Source: Aeromicrobium erythreum (GTDB taxonomy: Bacteria; Actinomycetota; Actinomycetes; Propionibacteriales; Nocardioidaceae). Taken from it: a stretch of 64,000 bases of DNA. Where the stretch lies: positions 1,302,001 to 1,366,000 of the forward strand of contig NZ_CP011502.1 in assembly GCF_001509405.1 (NCBI RefSeq). Direction: 5' to 3'. A program made the position numbers and the translations under genes. Positions 17,536-26,266 of this stretch are shown here, one piece after another. Under the pieces are notes generated by a model. The model did no database searches. It was not told the origin of the DNA and saw only the letters and a program-made list of their open reading frames with translations. How positions within the stretch are numbered: position 1 is the first letter of the stretch; each line of letters starts with the position of its first letter.

Positions 17536-18282
17536 ATGAGGAACATCGTCATCGTCCCGACCTACGAGGAGCGCGACAGCATCGTCGTGCTCCTCGACGC
17601 CCTGGCCGCGACCGCGCCGGACGCCGACGTGCTGGTCGTCGACGACGCCAGTCCCGACGGCACGGCCGACGTGGTGCGCGCCCACCCGCGCTTCGGACCG
17701 CACGTGCACCTCCTGGAGCGCTCGGGCAAGGACGGCCTCGGCGCCGCGTACCGTGCGGGCTTCCAGTGGGCGCTGCAGCACGGCTACGAGGGCATCGTGC
17801 AGATGGACGCCGACCTGTCGCACCCGCCGGAGCGCGTCCCGGCGCTGCTCGACGCCCTGCGCGACGTCGACGTGGCCGTCGGCTCCCGGTACGTGCCGGG
17901 AGGCGGGTCACGCGGGTGGCCCTGGCGGCGGCGCCTGCTGTCGCGGGCGGGCAACGTCTACGTGCGCGCCGTGCTCGGGCTGCACGTCCACGACTGCACG
18001 GCCGGCTTCAAGGCCTTCCGGGCCGAGGCGCTCGTCGCCGTCGGGGCGCTCACCTCGCGGTCGGAGGGCTACAGCTTCCAGGTGGAGAACACGTGGCGGG
18101 CGGAGCGCGCCGGACTGCGGGTCCGCGAGCTGCCGATCGTCTTCACCGAGCGCACGGCCGGCGCGTCGAAGATGTCGACGAGCATCGCGCTCGAGGCGCT
18201 GCGGCTCCCGCTCGTGTGGCGCCGCGAGGAGCTGCGCCACGCCCTCGCCCCACGACGCCGGGTCGAGGTCGGCGCCGCATGA
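17536..18282 (+). CDS. Polyprenyl-phosphate mannose synthase-like GT2
   Basis: The protein has 248 residues from the ATG at 17536 after GAGGAG. The GT2 motifs are clear: PTYEER at the N-terminus, VVDDASPDGTA, QMDADLSHPP (metal and donor binding) and GSRYVPGG. There is no C-terminal membrane domain, so it is the soluble Dpm1/Ppm1-type catalytic unit. It would move a hexose from a nucleotide sugar to polyprenyl phosphate at the inner face. It is 14 bases after the glycosyltransferase and overlaps GtrA, so they act together. Confidence 0.9.
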   Translation: MRNIVIVPTYEERDSIVVLLDALAATAPDADVLVVDDASPDGTADVVRAHPRFGPHVHLLERSGKDGLGAAYRAGFQWALQHGYEGIVQMDADLSHPPERVPALLDALRDVDVAVGSRYVPGGGSRGWPWRRRLLSRAGNVYVRAVLGLHVHDCTAGFKAFRAEALVAVGALTSRSEGYSFQVENTWRAERAGLRVRELPIVFTERTAGASKMSTSIALEALRLPLVWRREELRHALAPRRRVEVGAA

Positions 18283-18797
18283 CGCTGCTGCGACGGCTGC
18301 TGACGCGTGAGGTGCTGACCTTCCTCGTGGTCGGCGGCTCCGGCTACGTCGTCGACGTCGTCGCGTTCAACGAGCTGCTCGTCCTGCCGCCGTTCCGGTC
18401 GTGGGACCCGAGCGTCGCCCGGGTGCTCGCCGTCGGCATCGCGATGATCGTGACGTTCGCCGGCAACGCCGCCCTGACGTGGTCGGGACGACGGTGGGGA
18501 CGCCGTGAGGTCGCGTGGTTCGTGCTGCTGAACGTCGTGGGCCTCGGCTTCTCGGTGGTGTGCCTGCTGGTCTCGCACGACCTCCTGCACCTCACGTCGC
18601 GGCTGGCTGACAACGTGAGCGCGAACGGTGTCGGCCTGCTGCTCGGGACCGTCTTCCGGTTCTGGACCTACCGGCTGCTGGTGTTCCGCGAGGACGCCGG
18701 ACCCGAGGCGGTCGGTGAGGGTGTCCTCCACGGTGGAACGGGCGGCAGGGCGCAGTCAGGTGGCAGTCAGGTGGAGCCGGGGACGATCGCCTCATGA
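18279..18797 (+). CDS. GtrA family membrane protein
   Basis: The protein has 172 residues from the ATG at 18279 (ATGA overlap). Four helices with FLVVGGSGYVVDVVAFN at the start and a terminal RFWTYRLLVF are the GtrA signature. The family is thought to help flip polyprenyl-phosphate sugars across the membrane, which links the synthase before it to the GT-C enzyme. The last 35 residues are hydrophilic and carry the DNA that forms the DedA promoter. Confidence 0.88.
   Translation: MTLLRRLLTREVLTFLVVGGSGYVVDVVAFNELLVLPPFRSWDPSVARVLAVGIAMIVTFAGNAALTWSGRRWGRREVAWFVLLNVVGLGFSVVCLLVSHDLLHLTSRLADNVSANGVGLLLGTVFRFWTYRLLVFREDAGPEAVGEGVLHGGTGGRAQSGGSQVEPGTIAS
18757..18772 (+). promoter_or_regulatory. 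CAGGT-N6-CAGGT direct repeat before DedA
   Basis: CAGGT at 18757 and 18768, again 11 bp apart, lie inside the 3' end of GtrA. The second site ends 22 bases before the DedA ATG, exactly as before the glycosyltransferase. GACGAT at 18782-18787 can serve as the -10 box of a leaderless start at 18794. Confidence 0.65.
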
Positions 18798-19483
18798 CCG
18801 CCGTCTTCACCCCGCTCCTGCTGACCCTCGGGCCGGCCGCGGTGCTCGTCGTCATGCTCGTCGTCTTCGCCGAGACGGGCCTGCTGCTCGGCTTCGTCCT
18901 GCCCGGGGACTCCCTGCTGTTCCTGTCCGGCGCGCTCGTGACGTCCCACGTCGTGGGGGTGCCGATCTGGCTGGTGATGATCGGGGTCGTGCTGGCGGCC
19001 GCCGCCGGCGACCAGCTCGGGTACCTCATCGGTCGCCGGTACGGGCCGGCCGTCTTCCGGCGGGAGACCTCACGGTTCCTGCGGCCCGAGTACGTCGACC
19101 GGGCGCACGACTTCTTCGAGCGTCGGGGCAACGCGGCGGTCATCATCGGACGCTTCATCCCGATCATCCGCACCTTCACGCCCACGGTGGCCGGCGTGGC
19201 CCGCATGCCTCGTGGTCGGTTCACGGCCTACAACGTCGTCGGCGCCGTGCTGTGGGGGAGTGGGATGGTGGCGCTCGGCGCGTTGTTCGGCGGCATCCCG
19301 CTGGTCGCCCAGCACGTGGAGGTCATCACCATCGGCTTCGCCGGTCTCTCCGTGGTCCCGCTCGGCATCGAGCTGCTGCGCATGCGACGGACGCGGGCGC
19401 GTGCTGCGCAGACCCCCGAGCCTCCGGAGTCCGCCGAGCCCGCTGCGTCCTCCGGGCCGGCCGAGAGCGCTGAGGCGGCGTAG
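18794..19483 (+). CDS. DedA family membrane protein
   Basis: The protein has 229 residues and overlaps GtrA (ATGA). The SNARE-associated/DedA core is clear: FAETGLLLGFVLPGDSLLF, then AAAGDQLGYLIGRRYG, RFIPIIRTFTPTVAG and a final helix. The family includes flippases that recycle undecaprenyl phosphate or lipids across the membrane. This fits neighbours that consume polyprenyl phosphate. The Glu/Pro/Ala-rich tail is probably disordered. Confidence 0.93.
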   Translation: MTAVFTPLLLTLGPAAVLVVMLVVFAETGLLLGFVLPGDSLLFLSGALVTSHVVGVPIWLVMIGVVLAAAAGDQLGYLIGRRYGPAVFRRETSRFLRPEYVDRAHDFFERRGNAAVIIGRFIPIIRTFTPTVAGVARMPRGRFTAYNVVGAVLWGSGMVALGALFGGIPLVAQHVEVITIGFAGLSVVPLGIELLRMRRTRARAAQTPEPPESAEPAASSGPAESAEAA

Positions 19484-19538
19484 CCGGAGACGCCGCCGGC
19501 GGTCGCCACCATGTGACCACGGCGACATCGACAGAAGA

Positions 19539-19551
19539 TGCACTCAGTGCA
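19539..19551. promoter_or_regulatory. Palindromic operator before TetR-MMPL
   Basis: TGCACTCAGTGCA is a perfect palindrome around one base. TAGTCT at 19562-19567 fits a -10 box just before the TetR ATG at 19574, so the site covers the promoter and suggests autorepression. Confidence 0.6.
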
Positions 19552-19573
19552 ACGACCTGCCTAGTCTGGAAGG

Positions 19574-20212
19574 ATGACCGAGAACGTCGACCGCCGCCAG
19601 CAGCGCGGTGAGCAGCACCGCGAGGCGATCCTCGCCGCTGCCGCCGACCTGGTGGCGGAGACGCGATCGGTGCAGCTCAGCACCGAGGCCCTCGCCGAAC
19701 GCGCCGGCGTGTCGCGACGGACGGTGTTCAACCACTTCGCCACGCTCGAGGCGGTCGTCACCGAGGTGCTGGCCCGCAGCATCGGCGAGGCCGTCGACGC
19801 GCTCGAGTCCGCGGCGCGTCGCGTCGAGGGCGACGACACCCTCGACAGCACCTTCGCCCGCATGTCCGCCGTCTTCGAGCAGACCGACCTGACGCCGCAG
19901 ATGTCGTTCCTGTGGTCGGTGCTCAGCGTCGACGACACGCTGCCGCGGCGCTACGGCCACGTCATCGACGACGCCTTCCACCGCCTGCGCGACCTGCTGC
20001 TCGCCACCGCGCTCGAGCCCGGGGACACCACGGACACCTTCGGCCGCGAGCTGCTCGTCACCTCGCTGATGAACGGGACCGCCTTCGTCGCCCAGCGCTG
20101 GTGCGAGGAGACCCGGGGCGTCGTCGACGACGACTCCCGTGCGCTGTGGACGTCGCTCGTCGTCCGCATGACCGACCAGCTCGGGCGCGGCTACCGCCAC
20201 GCCAGGGCCTGA
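19574..20212 (+). CDS. TetR family regulator of the MMPL exporter
   Basis: The protein has 212 residues. The N-terminal helix-turn-helix is LSTEALAERAGVSRRTVFNHFAT (about 35-57); the C-terminal ligand domain is helical and unassigned. It is 34 bases before the MMPL transporter on the same strand, with a palindrome over its promoter, so it most likely represses both genes until an export substrate binds. Confidence 0.9.
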   Translation: MTENVDRRQQRGEQHREAILAAAADLVAETRSVQLSTEALAERAGVSRRTVFNHFATLEAVVTEVLARSIGEAVDALESAARRVEGDDTLDSTFARMSAVFEQTDLTPQMSFLWSVLSVDDTLPRRYGHVIDDAFHRLRDLLLATALEPGDTTDTFGRELLVTSLMNGTAFVAQRWCEETRGVVDDDSRALWTSLVVRMTDQLGRGYRHARA

Positions 20213-20246
20213 CCACCTGTCAGCTCGAGACCCGAGAGAGACCACC

Positions 20247-22688
20247 ATGGCATCGTTGCTCTACCGACTCGGTCGCTTCGCGGCCCGCCGCGCCTGGACC
20301 GTGCTGGCCGCCTGGGTGGCGGTCCTCGCCCTCGCTGCCGGCGCCTTCGCGCTCTTCGGCGGCGCGCTGACGTCGACCGTCACCATCCCCGACACGCCCA
20401 CGCAGCGCGTGGCAGACCAGCTCGCGGACCGGTTCCCCGACGCGAGCGGCGGCAGCGCGACGGTGATCTTCCGCAGCGAGGACGGCAAGGCGCTCTCCGA
20501 CGCGCAGCGGGCCGGCATCGCGGCCGTGCTGAAGAAGGTCGACGGCGTCGACGGTGTCGCGGGCACGGTCGACCCGTTCGCCGTCGAGCAGCAGGCCGCC
20601 GCGCAGGTCCAGAAGCTGGAGGACGGCCGACGACAGCTCGAGCAGGGACGCGAGCGCCTGGAGGCAGGAGAGCGGCAGCTCGCCGCGGCGCGACAGCAGC
20701 TCGAGGCCGCGCCCTCGGTGTCGCAGGCGCAGCGCCAGCAGCTCGCCGCCCAGGAGGAGGAGCTCGCGCAGGGTCGCGAGGAGCTCGAGGCGCAGGGTCG
20801 CACGCTCGACGACGGCGCGGCACTGCTGAAGCTCAGTGAGGGTCTGCGGCAGGTCTCGGAGGACGGGACCACCGCCCTCGCGCAGGTGCAGTTCACGGAC
20901 GAGCTCGTCGAGGTGACGCCGGAGGTCCGAGAGGACGTGCTGGCCGCGCTCACCGACGACCCGGTCGACGGCGTCGAGGTGCTGCCGTCCGCCGAGATCT
21001 CCCAGGAGATCCCGAACGTCTTCGGGCCGGGCGAGGCCGTCGGCCTCGTCGTGGCCGCGATCGTCCTCGTGGTGATGCTCGGGACGTTCGTGACGGCGGG
21101 CCTGCCGCTGCTGAACGCGCTGCTCGGCGTCGGCGTCGGTGTCCTGGCCAGCCTCTCGCTGTCCGGGGCCGTCGAGATGCTGTCGGTCAGCCCGGCCCTC
21201 GGCGTGATGCTCGGCCTGGCGGTCGGCATCGACTACTCGCTCTTCATCATCAACCGGCACCGCAAGCAGCTCGCGCGCGGCATGGACGTGCACGAGTCGA
21301 TCGGCCTCGCCAACGGGACGTCGGGCAACGCGGTCGTGTTCGCCGGCAGCACCGTGCTGATCGCCCTGCTCGCGCTCAACGTCGTCGGGATCGGGTTCCT
21401 CGGCGTCATGGGCACAGTCGGCGCGATCTGCGTGTTCGTCGCGATCCTCGTCGCCATCACGCTGACGCCCGCGATGCTCGGTCTGCTCGGCCGTCGTGCC
21501 CTGACCCGCAAGGAGCGCGGTCAGGCGCCGCAGCCCGAGGGTGCGCACCTGCCCGCCGACCGCCCGATGAGCACCGTCCGCGCGTGGCTCACCGTCGTGG
21601 GGACCGTCGTCGTGCTGCTCGTCGTGGCGATCCCCGCGCTCTCGATGCGGCTCGGCCTCAACTCGGCCACGTCGGAGCCTGAGGACTCGGTCGTCTACCA
21701 GTCGTACAGCACGGTCGAGCGGGCGTTCGGGCCCGGCGCGAACGGCCCGCTGCTCGTCGTGGCGACGCTCGACGACCCGGTCACCGACGCCACGCTGACG
21801 TCGGAGCAGCTACGTCTCGGCGAGCTGCTGCGCGACCAGGGCGACGTCACCGCGGTGGCACCCGTCGGGGCGTCGGAGGACAAGATGCTGCTCGCGTTCC
21901 AGGTGGTGCCGAAGACCGGACCGTCCGACGAGGCGACCGAGCAGCTGGTCCGCGACGTGCGCGACCTGCGCGCGGACGGCGTGGCGTCGTTCGGTGTCGC
22001 CGGCGCGACGTCGGGCAACATCGACGTCAGCGCGCAGCTCTCCGACGCGTTGCCGGTCTACCTCGCGGTCGTCGTCGGGCTGTCGCTGCTGATCCTCGTG
22101 CTGGTGTTCCGCTCCATCCTGGTGCCGCTCACCGCGACGCTGGGCTTCGTGCTGTCGCTGCTCGCGACGTTCGGCGGGCTCACCGCGATCTTCCAATGGG
22201 GCTGGATCGGCTCGGTGTTCGGCGTGCACGACCCCGGCCCGGTGCTGAGCTTCCTGCCGGTCATCCTCATCGGCGTGCTGTTCGGGCTGGCGATGGACTA
22301 CCAGCTGTTCCTCGTGTCAGGGATGCGTGAGGCGCACGCGCACGGCGCGCCGGCGCGGGTGGCGGTGCAGCGGGGGTTCCACGCGGGCCGGTCGGTCGTC
22401 ATCGCCGCGGCGCTCATCATGGTGTCCGTCTTCGCGGGGTTCATCTTCGCCGACTCCGGGATGATCAAGTCCGTCGGCTTCGGGCTGGCCTTCGGCGTGC
22501 TGGTCGACGCGTTCGTCGTGCGCATCCTGCTCGTCCCGGCCGTCATGCACCTGCTGGGGGAGTCGGCCTGGTGGATGCCGCGCTGGCTCGACCGCATCCT
22601 GCCCGACATGGACGTCGAGGGTGCCGCGCTCGAGCGCTCCCACCCCGACCCGGCGCACGCACACCCGGAGGACGCCCACCCCCGCTGA
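20247..22688 (+). CDS. MMPL/RND-family exporter
   Basis: The protein has 813 residues in two homologous halves. TM1 is near 15-38; five-helix blocks lie near 265-425 and 610-770. The GIDYSLFIINRHR and AMDYQLFLVSGMREA segments carry the Asp-Tyr pairs used for proton coupling in MMPL proteins. The first periplasmic loop has an unusual Gln/Glu/Arg/Leu-rich stretch (about 125-190) that should form a coiled coil. Family members export lipids, siderophores or drugs; the substrate here is unknown. The tail is His/Pro/Asp-rich. Confidence 0.92.
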   Translation: MASLLYRLGRFAARRAWTVLAAWVAVLALAAGAFALFGGALTSTVTIPDTPTQRVADQLADRFPDASGGSATVIFRSEDGKALSDAQRAGIAAVLKKVDGVDGVAGTVDPFAVEQQAAAQVQKLEDGRRQLEQGRERLEAGERQLAAARQQLEAAPSVSQAQRQQLAAQEEELAQGREELEAQGRTLDDGAALLKLSEGLRQVSEDGTTALAQVQFTDELVEVTPEVREDVLAALTDDPVDGVEVLPSAEISQEIPNVFGPGEAVGLVVAAIVLVVMLGTFVTAGLPLLNALLGVGVGVLASLSLSGAVEMLSVSPALGVMLGLAVGIDYSLFIINRHRKQLARGMDVHESIGLANGTSGNAVVFAGSTVLIALLALNVVGIGFLGVMGTVGAICVFVAILVAITLTPAMLGLLGRRALTRKERGQAPQPEGAHLPADRPMSTVRAWLTVVGTVVVLLVVAIPALSMRLGLNSATSEPEDSVVYQSYSTVERAFGPGANGPLLVVATLDDPVTDATLTSEQLRLGELLRDQGDVTAVAPVGASEDKMLLAFQVVPKTGPSDEATEQLVRDVRDLRADGVASFGVAGATSGNIDVSAQLSDALPVYLAVVVGLSLLILVLVFRSILVPLTATLGFVLSLLATFGGLTAIFQWGWIGSVFGVHDPGPVLSFLPVILIGVLFGLAMDYQLFLVSGMREAHAHGAPARVAVQRGFHAGRSVVIAAALIMVSVFAGFIFADSGMIKSVGFGLAFGVLVDAFVVRILLVPAVMHLLGESAWWMPRWLDRILPDMDVEGAALERSHPDPAHAHPEDAHPR

Positions 22689-22690
22689 GC

Positions 22691-22737
22691 GTGACGTTTG
22701 CGGGGCGGAATCAGCGTTCTCGCCCCGCAAACGTCAC
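22691..22737. terminator. Perfect 17-bp inverted repeat after MMPL
   Basis: GTGACGTTTGCGGGGCG (22691-22707) is exactly reversed at 22721-22737 around 13 bases. TGAG/CTCA flank it one base out. It lies 3 bases after the MMPL stop and before the MobA-like gene. It can act as a terminator, but arms this perfect with no T-run could also be a dispersed palindrome. Confidence 0.6.
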
Positions 22738-22761
22738 ACTCAGGGGGGAGAGGAGGCGCGC

Positions 22762-23331
22762 GTGGGTGAGCTGCACGGACTGGTGCTCGGGGCCGGGGCC
22801 GGGCGACGACTCGGTCGGCCGAAGGCCACGGTGGTCGACGCGGACGGCGAGCCGTGGGTCGCGCGCGCCGTCCGGGTGCTTCGCGAGGGCGGGTGCGATC
22901 CCGTGCACGTGGTCCTGGGCGCGGACGCCGACACGGCACGCGCCCTCGTCCCGCCCGACGCGCGCGTCGTCGTCGCGGACGACTGGTCCGAGGGCATGTC
23001 GGCGTCGCTGCGCGCTGGGCTGCGTGCCGTCGCCGCGACCTCGGCCGACGCCGTGATGATCCATCTCGTCGACCTGCCCGACGTCGGCTCCGACGTCGTC
23101 GCGCGGGTCGCGGCGCAGGGTTCGGCGCCCGACGCGCTCGCCCGCGCAGAATTTTTCTCCCGCCCCGGTCACCCCGTGCTGATGGGGCGCGACCACTGGT
23201 CCGCATGTGCGGCGACGCTGGTGGGAGACCGGGGCGCACATGCGTACCTGAGCGCCGCATCTGCCACCGCAGTCGCGTGCGACGACCTCGCGTCCGGAGA
23301 GGACCGCGACACCTCCGTCGAGGGCACCTGA
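22762..23331 (+). CDS. MobA-like nucleotidyltransferase for molybdenum cofactor
   Basis: The protein has 189 residues from the GTG at 22762, with AGGAGG five bases upstream. The N-terminal LVLGAGAGRRLGRPK loop is the NTP-transferase signature; IHLVDLPDVG supplies the metal-binding Asp, and FFSRPGHPVLM is typical of the MocA/CoxD-adjacent family. It probably makes the cytosine dinucleotide form of molybdopterin for the hydroxylase encoded next. Confidence 0.88.
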   Translation: MGELHGLVLGAGAGRRLGRPKATVVDADGEPWVARAVRVLREGGCDPVHVVLGADADTARALVPPDARVVVADDWSEGMSASLRAGLRAVAATSADAVMIHLVDLPDVGSDVVARVAAQGSAPDALARAEFFSRPGHPVLMGRDHWSACAATLVGDRGAHAYLSAASATAVACDDLASGEDRDTSVEGT

Positions 23332-23439
23332 GGATGGTCCGACCGGACTAGTTCGTCTGCACCACCGCGTGACCCGTGACACAGTGCTGCGCATCCCCCA
23401 CTTCGTCCATCCCCTCAGCCCCGACGAAAGTGTGCTGCA

Positions 23440-25770
23440 GTGCCCATCCCACCTGACTCCGCCCTGCCCGCTCCTGCTCCCACCCGCCGGACCTTCCTCG
23501 GCTACGTGATCGGCGGTGCCGGTCTGCTGGTCGCCGCCGACCTCGGCCTCGGTGCCTCGCCCGCGTCGGCCGCCGTGGTGCTGCCGTCGGTCCCGCAGAT
23601 CCCTGAGGCCTACGACCTCAACGACTTCCTGACGCAGTGCGCGCTCCCGACGTCGAACCTCGTCGCCGTCCGCATCGACCGTCGCGGCGACGCCCACTTC
23701 GCGCTCCCGCGCATGGAGGTGGGGCAGGGCATCACGACGTCGACGGCCATGATCCTCGCCGAGGAGCTCGACCTCCCGCTTGACCGCGTGCACGTGACAC
23801 TGGCCCCGGCGCGCCCGGAGCTGCTGTTCAACCAGCTCACCGGCGGCTCGAACACCACGATCTCGACGTACACGCCGATCCGCGTGGCCGCCGCCGTCGC
23901 ACGGCAGTCGCTGCTCGAGGCGGCGGCGATCATGCTGGGCGCCCAGGTGACCAGCCTGACGACGAAGGGCGGCACGATCCTCGACGCGCTCGGCTCGTCG
24001 GTCACCTACGGGCAGGCCGCCCAGAAGGTCGACACCTCGCGCACGCGGGAGGTCGAGGTGACCCTCGACGAGTCGCGCGAGCGCAAGGTCGTGGGCACGC
24101 CGCAGCGCCGGATCGACGCGCTCGACGCGGTGACGGGCCGCAAGACGTTCGCCATGGACCTCAAGGTCAAGAACGCGCTCCCGACGATGGTGTGCCGCGC
24201 GCCCGCCCTCAACGGCAAGCCCGTCAAGGTCCGCAACGCCGCGAAGGTCAGAGCGATGCCGGGCGTGACGCACGTGGGCATGGTGCCCACCGGCGTCGCC
24301 GTCCGCGCCCGCACGTTCGGCCAGTGCATCGACGCGGTCCGCGCGCTCGACGTCCAGTGGTCCGAGGGGACCGTGCCCGGCAAGAAGGCCGATGACGTCA
24401 CCCGCGAGCTGAAGGCGGCCGAGCTGCCGCTGGCGGTGCCCGCGCTGGGGGCGACCACCGTCGAGGGCTCGTTCACCTTCCACTTCCGCAGCGGGTCGGC
24501 CCTCGAGCCGAACTGCGCGGTCGCCGACGTGCGCAAGGACTCCGCGCGGATCTGGAGCGGTCTGAAGTCGCCGATCGACGCCCAGTCGAAGATCGCCAAG
24601 CTGCTCGGCCTGCCGCAGTCGAAGGTCGAGGTGAACGTGGTCACCGGGGGCGGCTCGTTCGGGCGCAAGCTCTTCAGCGACGGCGCCATCGAGGCCGCGC
24701 AGGTCTCGAAGGCCTTCGGGGTCCCGGTCAAGCTCATGTGGCACCGGGCCGACGAGCCGCGCCAGGGTCGCGTGCACCCGATGGCGACGTCGCGCATCCG
24801 CGCCACGGTCCTCGGCGACACGGTCGCGACCTTCGAGCAGCGGCACACGTCGGTCTCCTGCGACTTCACGCACGGGCTGGGCGAGCGCATCACCGCCGAG
24901 GTCGCGTCGCTGCCGTCGGGACTGGGCAACCTCGGCTTCTCCGAGACGGTGTTCCTGCTGACGCAGGAGCTGCCCTACAACTTCGGCGTCGTGACCCAGC
25001 TGCTCAACGAGTCGAACTACGACCAGAGCCGGTTCAACACCAGCTCGGTGCGCAACATCTACTCACCCGACGTCAGGGTCGCGAACGAGCTGATCGTCGA
25101 CCAGCTCGCCGCCCGCTTCCGGACCGACCCGGTCGAGTTCCGCAGGACGTTCACCAAGAGCGGCGTCGTCCGTCGCGTGCTCGACCGTGCCGCCGAGCTC
25201 GGCGAGTGGGGGCGCAAGCTGCCGAAGGGCGTCGCCCAGGGCATCGCCATCCACAAGGAGTACAAGGGGGCGACCGCGGTGGTGGTCGAGCTCGACTGCC
25301 GTCCGGCCACGGTGAACCGCAAGGTGCGCGACGCCGTGACCGGTCCGCGCGTGCTCCGCGCGACCGTGGTCGTCGACTGCGGCCTCGCCATCAACCCGCT
25401 CGGCATCGAGGCGCAGATGATGGGCGGGTTCAGCGACGGGATGGCGCAGGTCCTGACCTACAGCAACCACCTCGTCGACGGTCACTTCCTCGAGGCGAGC
25501 TGGGACAACTCGGCCTACACCCGTCAGTGGAACACGCCGCTGGAGTTCCGGTGCGAGGTGATGGAGTCCGAGAGCACCGAGCCGGGCGGCATCGGCGAGG
25601 CCGGCGTCGCCGCGTCGGCTGCCGCCGTGGCCTGCGCCTACGCGCGGGCCACCGGCACCATGCCGACCGAGTTCCCCGTCAACTTCCGTCAACCCCTGCA
25701 CTTCACGCCCAAGTCCTTCGTCCCGCCCGTGCCGGCCTCGCCGACCAACGGCCTGACCTTCGTCTCCTGA
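23440..25770 (+). CDS. Tat-exported molybdopterin-binding subunit, IorB/aldehyde oxidase type
   Basis: The protein has 776 residues with a GTG start. A twin-arginine signal (TRRTFLGYVIGGAGLLVAA, then ASPASA) sits at residues 14-46. The mature part matches the two-domain large subunit of isoquinoline 1-oxidoreductase/aldehyde dehydrogenase enzymes: MEVGQGITTS, GGGSFGRKL and PGGIGEAGVAASAAA, whose Glu would be the catalytic base. No FAD subunit is encoded, so electrons go through the 2Fe-2S subunit, probably to a cytochrome or quinone. Substrate unknown. Confidence 0.92.
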   Translation: MPIPPDSALPAPAPTRRTFLGYVIGGAGLLVAADLGLGASPASAAVVLPSVPQIPEAYDLNDFLTQCALPTSNLVAVRIDRRGDAHFALPRMEVGQGITTSTAMILAEELDLPLDRVHVTLAPARPELLFNQLTGGSNTTISTYTPIRVAAAVARQSLLEAAAIMLGAQVTSLTTKGGTILDALGSSVTYGQAAQKVDTSRTREVEVTLDESRERKVVGTPQRRIDALDAVTGRKTFAMDLKVKNALPTMVCRAPALNGKPVKVRNAAKVRAMPGVTHVGMVPTGVAVRARTFGQCIDAVRALDVQWSEGTVPGKKADDVTRELKAAELPLAVPALGATTVEGSFTFHFRSGSALEPNCAVADVRKDSARIWSGLKSPIDAQSKIAKLLGLPQSKVEVNVVTGGGSFGRKLFSDGAIEAAQVSKAFGVPVKLMWHRADEPRQGRVHPMATSRIRATVLGDTVATFEQRHTSVSCDFTHGLGERITAEVASLPSGLGNLGFSETVFLLTQELPYNFGVVTQLLNESNYDQSRFNTSSVRNIYSPDVRVANELIVDQLAARFRTDPVEFRRTFTKSGVVRRVLDRAAELGEWGRKLPKGVAQGIAIHKEYKGATAVVVELDCRPATVNRKVRDAVTGPRVLRATVVVDCGLAINPLGIEAQMMGGFSDGMAQVLTYSNHLVDGHFLEASWDNSAYTRQWNTPLEFRCEVMESESTEPGGIGEAGVAASAAAVACAYARATGTMPTEFPVNFRQPLHFTPKSFVPPVPASPTNGLTFVS

Positions 25771-25780
25771 GGAGCCCGAC

Positions 25781-26266
25781 ATGCCCAAGTACAGCTTCCA
25801 GCTCAACGGCGAGAAGGTCACCGTCGACGTCGAGAAGGGCGTGCGCCTCCTGTGGGTGCTGCGTGACGTCCTCGGCGTCACCGGCCCGAAGTACGGGTGC
25901 GGCATCAACGTCTGCAAGGCGTGCACGTCGCACCTGAACGGCAAGGCCTTCAACCCGTGCGCGGTGCCGGTCGAGAAGATCCGGCCCACCGACAAGGTCA
26001 CGACCATCGAGGGTCTGGCGGACACCGTGCCCGGAGACGACCTGCACCCGATGCAGGAGGCCTGGCTCGAGCACGACGTCGCGCAGTGCGGCTACTGCCA
26101 GCCCGGCCAGATCATGACCGCGGTGGCGCTCGTCAAGCGAGTGCAACGTGAGGGTCGGGCCATCACCGACGCCGACCTCGACGCGATCCGCAACGTGTGC
26201 CGCTGCGGCACCTACACGCGGATCCGCGAGGCGGTCCGCACGGGCGAGAGGCTGATGCGCCGGTGA
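25781..26266 (+). CDS. 2Fe-2S subunit of the molybdenum hydroxylase
   Basis: The protein has 161 residues. The plant-type ferredoxin N-terminus has YGCGINVCKAC and a fourth Cys in FNPC; the helical C-terminal domain has QCGYCQPGQIM and NVCRCGTY, so both clusters have their ligands. It lacks its own signal and would be co-exported folded with the Tat-bearing large subunit. It lies 10 bases after that gene and overlaps XdhC. Confidence 0.94.
   Translation: MPKYSFQLNGEKVTVDVEKGVRLLWVLRDVLGVTGPKYGCGINVCKACTSHLNGKAFNPCAVPVEKIRPTDKVTTIEGLADTVPGDDLHPMQEAWLEHDVAQCGYCQPGQIMTAVALVKRVQREGRAITDADLDAIRNVCRCGTYTRIREAVRTGERLMRR

Noticed and set aside
22711-24873. 720-codon minus-strand frame opposite the MobA-like and molybdopterin genes
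   Set aside because: Its sequence is low complexity and lacks a start context; the plus-strand genes have strong family motifs.
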